A stretch of DNA of 64,000 nt from Roseomonas sp. E05. GTDB taxonomy: Bacteria; Pseudomonadota; Alphaproteobacteria; Acetobacterales; Acetobacteraceae. The notes beneath the pieces are model-generated. The model searched no databases. It was not told the DNA's origin and saw only the letters and a list, made by a program, of their open reading frames with translations. The stretch spans positions 104,091 through 168,090 of the forward strand of contig NZ_JASIRT010000010.1 of assembly GCF_030063475.1 (NCBI RefSeq). The letters are read 5' to 3'. A program made the translations under genes and the position numbers. The first letter of the stretch is position 1. Every line of letters begins with the position of its first letter. Below are positions 61,379 through 64,000 of this stretch, piece by piece.

Positions 61379-62898
61379 CAGGCGAACTCCGTGGTCTCGA
61401 GATGCGTGCCGGAAAGCGTGGTCAGCGCGCCGGGCAGGTTGGTGAAGCCCTGGATGTTGCGCTTCATGCCGTAGCCCTGGCTGCGCCAGGCGAGGCCGAC
61501 CATCGGCACCTCCTCCAGCGCGGCCCGCTGCATGTCCTTGTAGAGGGCGATGCGCTTCTGCGGGTCGAACTCGGCGCGGCCCTGCGCCAGCAGCGCGGCG
61601 GTGCGCGGCGCCTGTACGCCGAAGGAGCGGCCGTGCGAGGGCGAGAGCGTGGTGTCGAGCACCGAGCTCAGCCCGTCCGGATCGTTGTTCTCGGCCGTGG
61701 TGCCGTGGATGGCGATCTCGTACTGGCCACGTGTGCCGAGGCTGACGCGGGTGGACCAGTCCGGCAGGCGCAGCTCGCAGCGGATGCCGATGGCGGCGAG
61801 GTGCTGCTGCACGACCTCGGCGGTATCCTTGTGCATGCCGAATTGCGCGGTGGCGAGCAGGGTGGTCTGGAAGCCGTCGGGGTGGCCGGCCTCGGCCAGC
61901 AGGGCCTTGGCGCGGGCCGGGTCGTAGTTCCAGCCCCGCGCGAGCTGCTCGTCGTACCAGGGCGTGCCGGGCGGGATGGGCACGCCCTCGATCGGGCTGC
62001 CGCGGCCGAAGAAGGCGGTCTTGACGATATCTTCGCGCCGGATGGCATGCGCGACGGCGCGGCGCACCCGCGCATCGGCGAAGGGGCCGCGCGTGCCGTT
62101 GAACAGCACGTCCATGAAGGGGCCATCCACCGCGTCGAGCTTCAGCGCCGGGTCACTCTCCACCGCGGCCATGGACTGCCAGGGGACGTATTCGATCATG
62201 TCCACGTCGCCCGACTGCAGCGCGGCCGCGCGCAGGTTCTCGTCGGCATAGACCACGAACCGGATGCGTTTCAGCTTTGGCAGACCCGGCTTGTAGAAAT
62301 GGTCGAAGGCGGTCAGTTCCAGCGAGCTGCCGCGTTCCTGGCCGGTGAGGCGGTATGGCCCTGCGCCGACGGGGTCGCTGGGCTCCGATTTCCGCCAGAC
62401 CATGGCCATGTTGTAGCCGCCGAACCAGTGCGGCAGCGTCGCCGCCGGCTCCTTCGTCACCAGCCGCACCGTGCGTGCGTCCGGCGTCTCGATGCGCTCC
62501 ACGCGCTGGAACTGCGCGCGCATATAGGCGGTGGAGCGTTCACCGGCGATCTGCTCCAGCGTCCACTTCACGTCATCGGCGGTGACGGGCTCGCCATTGT
62601 GGAAGACGGCATCGGGACGCAGGCGGAACACCCAGGCGCCGTCGTCGTCGCGCGACCAGGATTCGGCGAGTTCGCCGCGCAACTCGCCCTTGCTGTCGTA
62701 GGAGACGAGGCTGCGGTGGATCAGCAGCTTGACGGTGCCGGCCGAGGCGCCGGTGCTGGCCCAAGGCTGCAGGTTGGGCGGCCAGGCGGAGAGGCCGAAG
62801 CGCAGCACGCCCCCGGCGGCCTGCGCATGTGCGTTGCGACGCAGAAAGGGAAGCGTCGCGCCGGCCATGAGCAGCGAGCGTCGGGGCAGGGTGGTCAT
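61378..62898 (-). CDS. peptide ABC importer substrate-binding protein (family 5)
   Basis: This 506-residue SBP_bac_5 family protein starts at ATG 62898 behind GGAGGC. The signal region MTTLPRRSLLMAGATLPFLRRNAHAQA carries a twin-arginine pair and could be Tat-exported. The mature part has LAESWSRDDDGAWVFRLRPDAVFHNGEPVTADDVKW, the family fingerprint. It delivers peptides, or another compound such as a glycoside or a nickel chelate, to the DppB/CD/F transporter. It is the first gene of the operon. Confidence 0.92.
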   Translation of the reverse strand: MTTLPRRSLLMAGATLPFLRRNAHAQAAGGVLRFGLSAWPPNLQPWASTGASAGTVKLLIHRSLVSYDSKGELRGELAESWSRDDDGAWVFRLRPDAVFHNGEPVTADDVKWTLEQIAGERSTAYMRAQFQRVERIETPDARTVRLVTKEPAATLPHWFGGYNMAMVWRKSEPSDPVGAGPYRLTGQERGSSLELTAFDHFYKPGLPKLKRIRFVVYADENLRAAALQSGDVDMIEYVPWQSMAAVESDPALKLDAVDGPFMDVLFNGTRGPFADARVRRAVAHAIRREDIVKTAFFGRGSPIEGVPIPPGTPWYDEQLARGWNYDPARAKALLAEAGHPDGFQTTLLATAQFGMHKDTAEVVQQHLAAIGIRCELRLPDWSTRVSLGTRGQYEIAIHGTTAENNDPDGLSSVLDTTLSPSHGRSFGVQAPRTAALLAQGRAEFDPQKRIALYKDMQRAALEEVPMVGLAWRSQGYGMKRNIQGFTNLPGALTTLSGTHLETTEFA

Positions 62899-63237
62899 GG
62901 GCAAGCCTCCAGCCTGGCGAAGCGTCACGCGTGAACGCGCAGGCCAGAGGGTCCGGCGAGAAGCGGGCATGCGTCAAGGAAGGGTGCGCGGAAACCGGCC
63001 GGAAAAAAGCCCTGGCCGGACTGGAAAATGGCGCGAAGCGAAGCACGGGCGCCTATCCGCTGCCACGAAGCGCCTGGATTTTGCGCATGCGAGAGATGGC
63101 GGAAAAATTGCTGATTCTGCTGGAGTGATTGGGAAGAAATAGTCTTTTCAAGATCGTGGATTTATGGATTTTCCTGCGGCTTTGCACGGACAGACGAAGA
63201 TGGAGATTCGGGCAGCACCCGGGGTCCTTTTCCCTGC
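62899..63237. other. gene-free region, probable promoter of the peptide importer
   Basis: This 339-base region lies between divergently oriented ends of the importer and the truncated methyltransferase gene. Bases about 63090-63180 are AT-rich for this genome. No confident promoter hexamers or ORF were found. Confidence 0.45.
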
Positions 63238-63884
63238 TCAACGTTGGGCGGAGATGAGGACCATCATCGGCCGTTCCATCTCCTCCGCCAGCGCGGGGCG
63301 TTCTGCAACCTGCTCCTGCGTGGGGTGCCATTCCTGGACCTCGCGGACCGCAAAGCCGGAGGCGATCAGGGTGTTCAGCGTCGTCCCGAGGGTCCGGTGC
63401 TGCTTGACCACGCCCCTGGCCAGCCAATCCGTCGTGCGGGCGCCCTCGACCGCGTAGTTGTCCACGGCCCAGGTCTTCTGACCGTCCTCGCGCACCAGCC
63501 AGCCCGGGCGCGTGGAGGCCATGTAGATCGGGTGCTCGATGGTGAACACGAGGTGCGCCCCAGGGGTGAGGGCACGGAACACCATGCGGATAAGCCTGCC
63601 GAAATCCTCAATGTAGTGGAAAGTCAGGGAACTGTAGGCGAGGTCGAACTCTCCCGCCGGCAACTCCAGGGTCTCGAGATCGGCCCTGGCATATTCCACG
63701 GCAGGATCGACGGCGCCCGCCTTCGCCCGGGCCAGCATGTTTTCCGACAGGTCCAGTCCAAGCACATGGGATGCGCCCTCCGTCCGCGCCCATCGGGCAA
63801 ACCAGCCGAACCCGCATCCGAGATCGACGAGACGCCGGCCCCGGAGATCCGGCAGCATGGCCTGGATGGCGGGCCACTTAGTAC
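63238..63884 (-). pseudogene. class I SAM-dependent methyltransferase, 5' end truncated
   Basis: About 206 residues from ATG 63858 match a UbiG/Methyltransf_11-type protein: DLGCGFGWFARWARTEGASHVLGLDLSENMLARA, LTFHYIEDFGRL, FTIEHPIYMAS. Family members normally have about 40 further N-terminal residues, with a WPA..AML segment just before the SAM loop. Here WPAIQAMLPDL is in frame, but homology stops upstream at about 63884, where the sequence becomes AT-rich and a TAG closes the frame. It looks like an insertion truncated the gene, with the ATG inside the former coding region. Confidence 0.7.
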
Positions 63885-64000
63885 TACAGTTGCGTATTAT
63901 TGGCTAAGCTGATTCACTTGGCGTCTGCGGAGGCGGAGGCTGGGTGATGTCTGTGGCGTCATGGTCTGGATCGCTGTTGGCGTGGGAACGGGAACTTGCG
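63885..64000. mobile_element. probable end of an insertion sequence running off the window
   Basis: The sequence changes in composition at about 63884 (ACAGTTGCGTATTATTGGCT). An ORF with a GGAGG site begins at 63947. No full inverted repeat can be tested because the other end is not in the window. It appears to interrupt the methyltransferase gene. Confidence 0.5.
63947..64000 (+). CDS. start of a possible transposase gene (partial)
   Basis: Only 18 residues are visible: MSVASWSGSLLAWERELA. The W..L..WE.EL pattern resembles the beginning of IS701-family transposases, but this short stretch is not decisive. The gene starts behind a GGAGG site and about 60 bases inside the suspected element edge, as usual for insertion-sequence transposases. 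Confidence 0.4.
   Translation, partial: MSVASWSGSLLAWERELA

Noticed and set aside
1..64000. tRNA or rRNA genes
   Set aside because: I looked for T-loop patterns and rRNA-like stretches while reading and saw none; a proper tRNA scan was not possible.

Overview
The window is very GC-rich DNA, densely packed with genes that strongly prefer G/C at the third codon position. The gene content is a largely aerobic cobalamin route, a Pim-type beta-oxidation operon, compatible-solute and peptide ABC importers, and a pseudoazurin. This points to an alphaproteobacterium, most likely an Acetobacteraceae member of the Roseomonas type. That placement is inferred from gene content and base composition, not from a marker gene. 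No rRNA, tRNA, CRISPR array or complete phage was seen.

Layout. 1-2900: the end of a methyltransferase gene, then an operon of five small lipoproteins, four of them paralogous. 3155-11773: a minus-strand operon in the order pimF-A-B-C-D (hydratase/dehydrogenase, CoA ligase, thiolase, two acyl-CoA dehydrogenases). It is divergent from an IclR-type regulator, with an operator-like array of half-sites between them. 12037-30949: the main cobalamin region, with phosphatase, cobS, cobT, cobB, two exported proteins of unknown role, cobA, cbiD, cobM, a cobL-cobE fusion, cobK, cobJ, cobI, cobH, cobG, cobN, cobW and a DUF1636 gene. A cobalamin riboswitch (about 31094-31280, minus strand) leads the DUF1636-cobW-cobN-cobG-cobH-cobI-cobJ run. 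31779-36154: a glycine betaine/choline-type ABC importer with two paralogous binding proteins. 36344-38150: a PAS protein overlapping a methyl-accepting chemotaxis protein. 38220-43518: late cobalamin genes (cobP, cobO, cobQ, cbiB, threonine-phosphate decarboxylase). 43566-45387: a Fur-box-like site, a small protein, a Zur-box-like site and an OprB-type porin. 45576-50465: a Suv3-like helicase, an SDR and a serine hydrolase. 50657-54778: a giant RTX protein made of eight tandem modules. 54899-57342: pseudoazurin, SDR and a creatininase-family amidohydrolase. 57503-62898: a peptide-type ABC importer with a natural permease-ATPase fusion. 63238-64000: a methyltransferase gene cut off at its 5' end by what looks like a mobile element entering from the right edge.

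Together the cobalamin genes cover nearly all of corrin-ring methylation, ring contraction, amidation, cobalt insertion (CobN only), adenosylation and nucleotide-loop assembly. CobG (oxygen-dependent) occurs with CbiD rather than CobF, as in some other aerobes. The CobS/CobT chelatase partners and CobF are not in the window.

The most unusual feature is a system of dispersed palindromic repeats. At least three families were recognised by eye. Family A has a GGGGGAAT..ATTCCCCC hairpin and often forms head-to-head pairs of about 120-130 bp. Family B is a double hairpin with GGGGTG.C..G.CACCCC and a GGCGGCGCC core. Family C is a double hairpin with GAGGGGGC and CCAGGAACC stems. They sit between almost every transcription unit, sometimes inside operons. 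One family B copy lies in frame inside the coding sequence joining cobL to cobE, where it encodes the interdomain linker.
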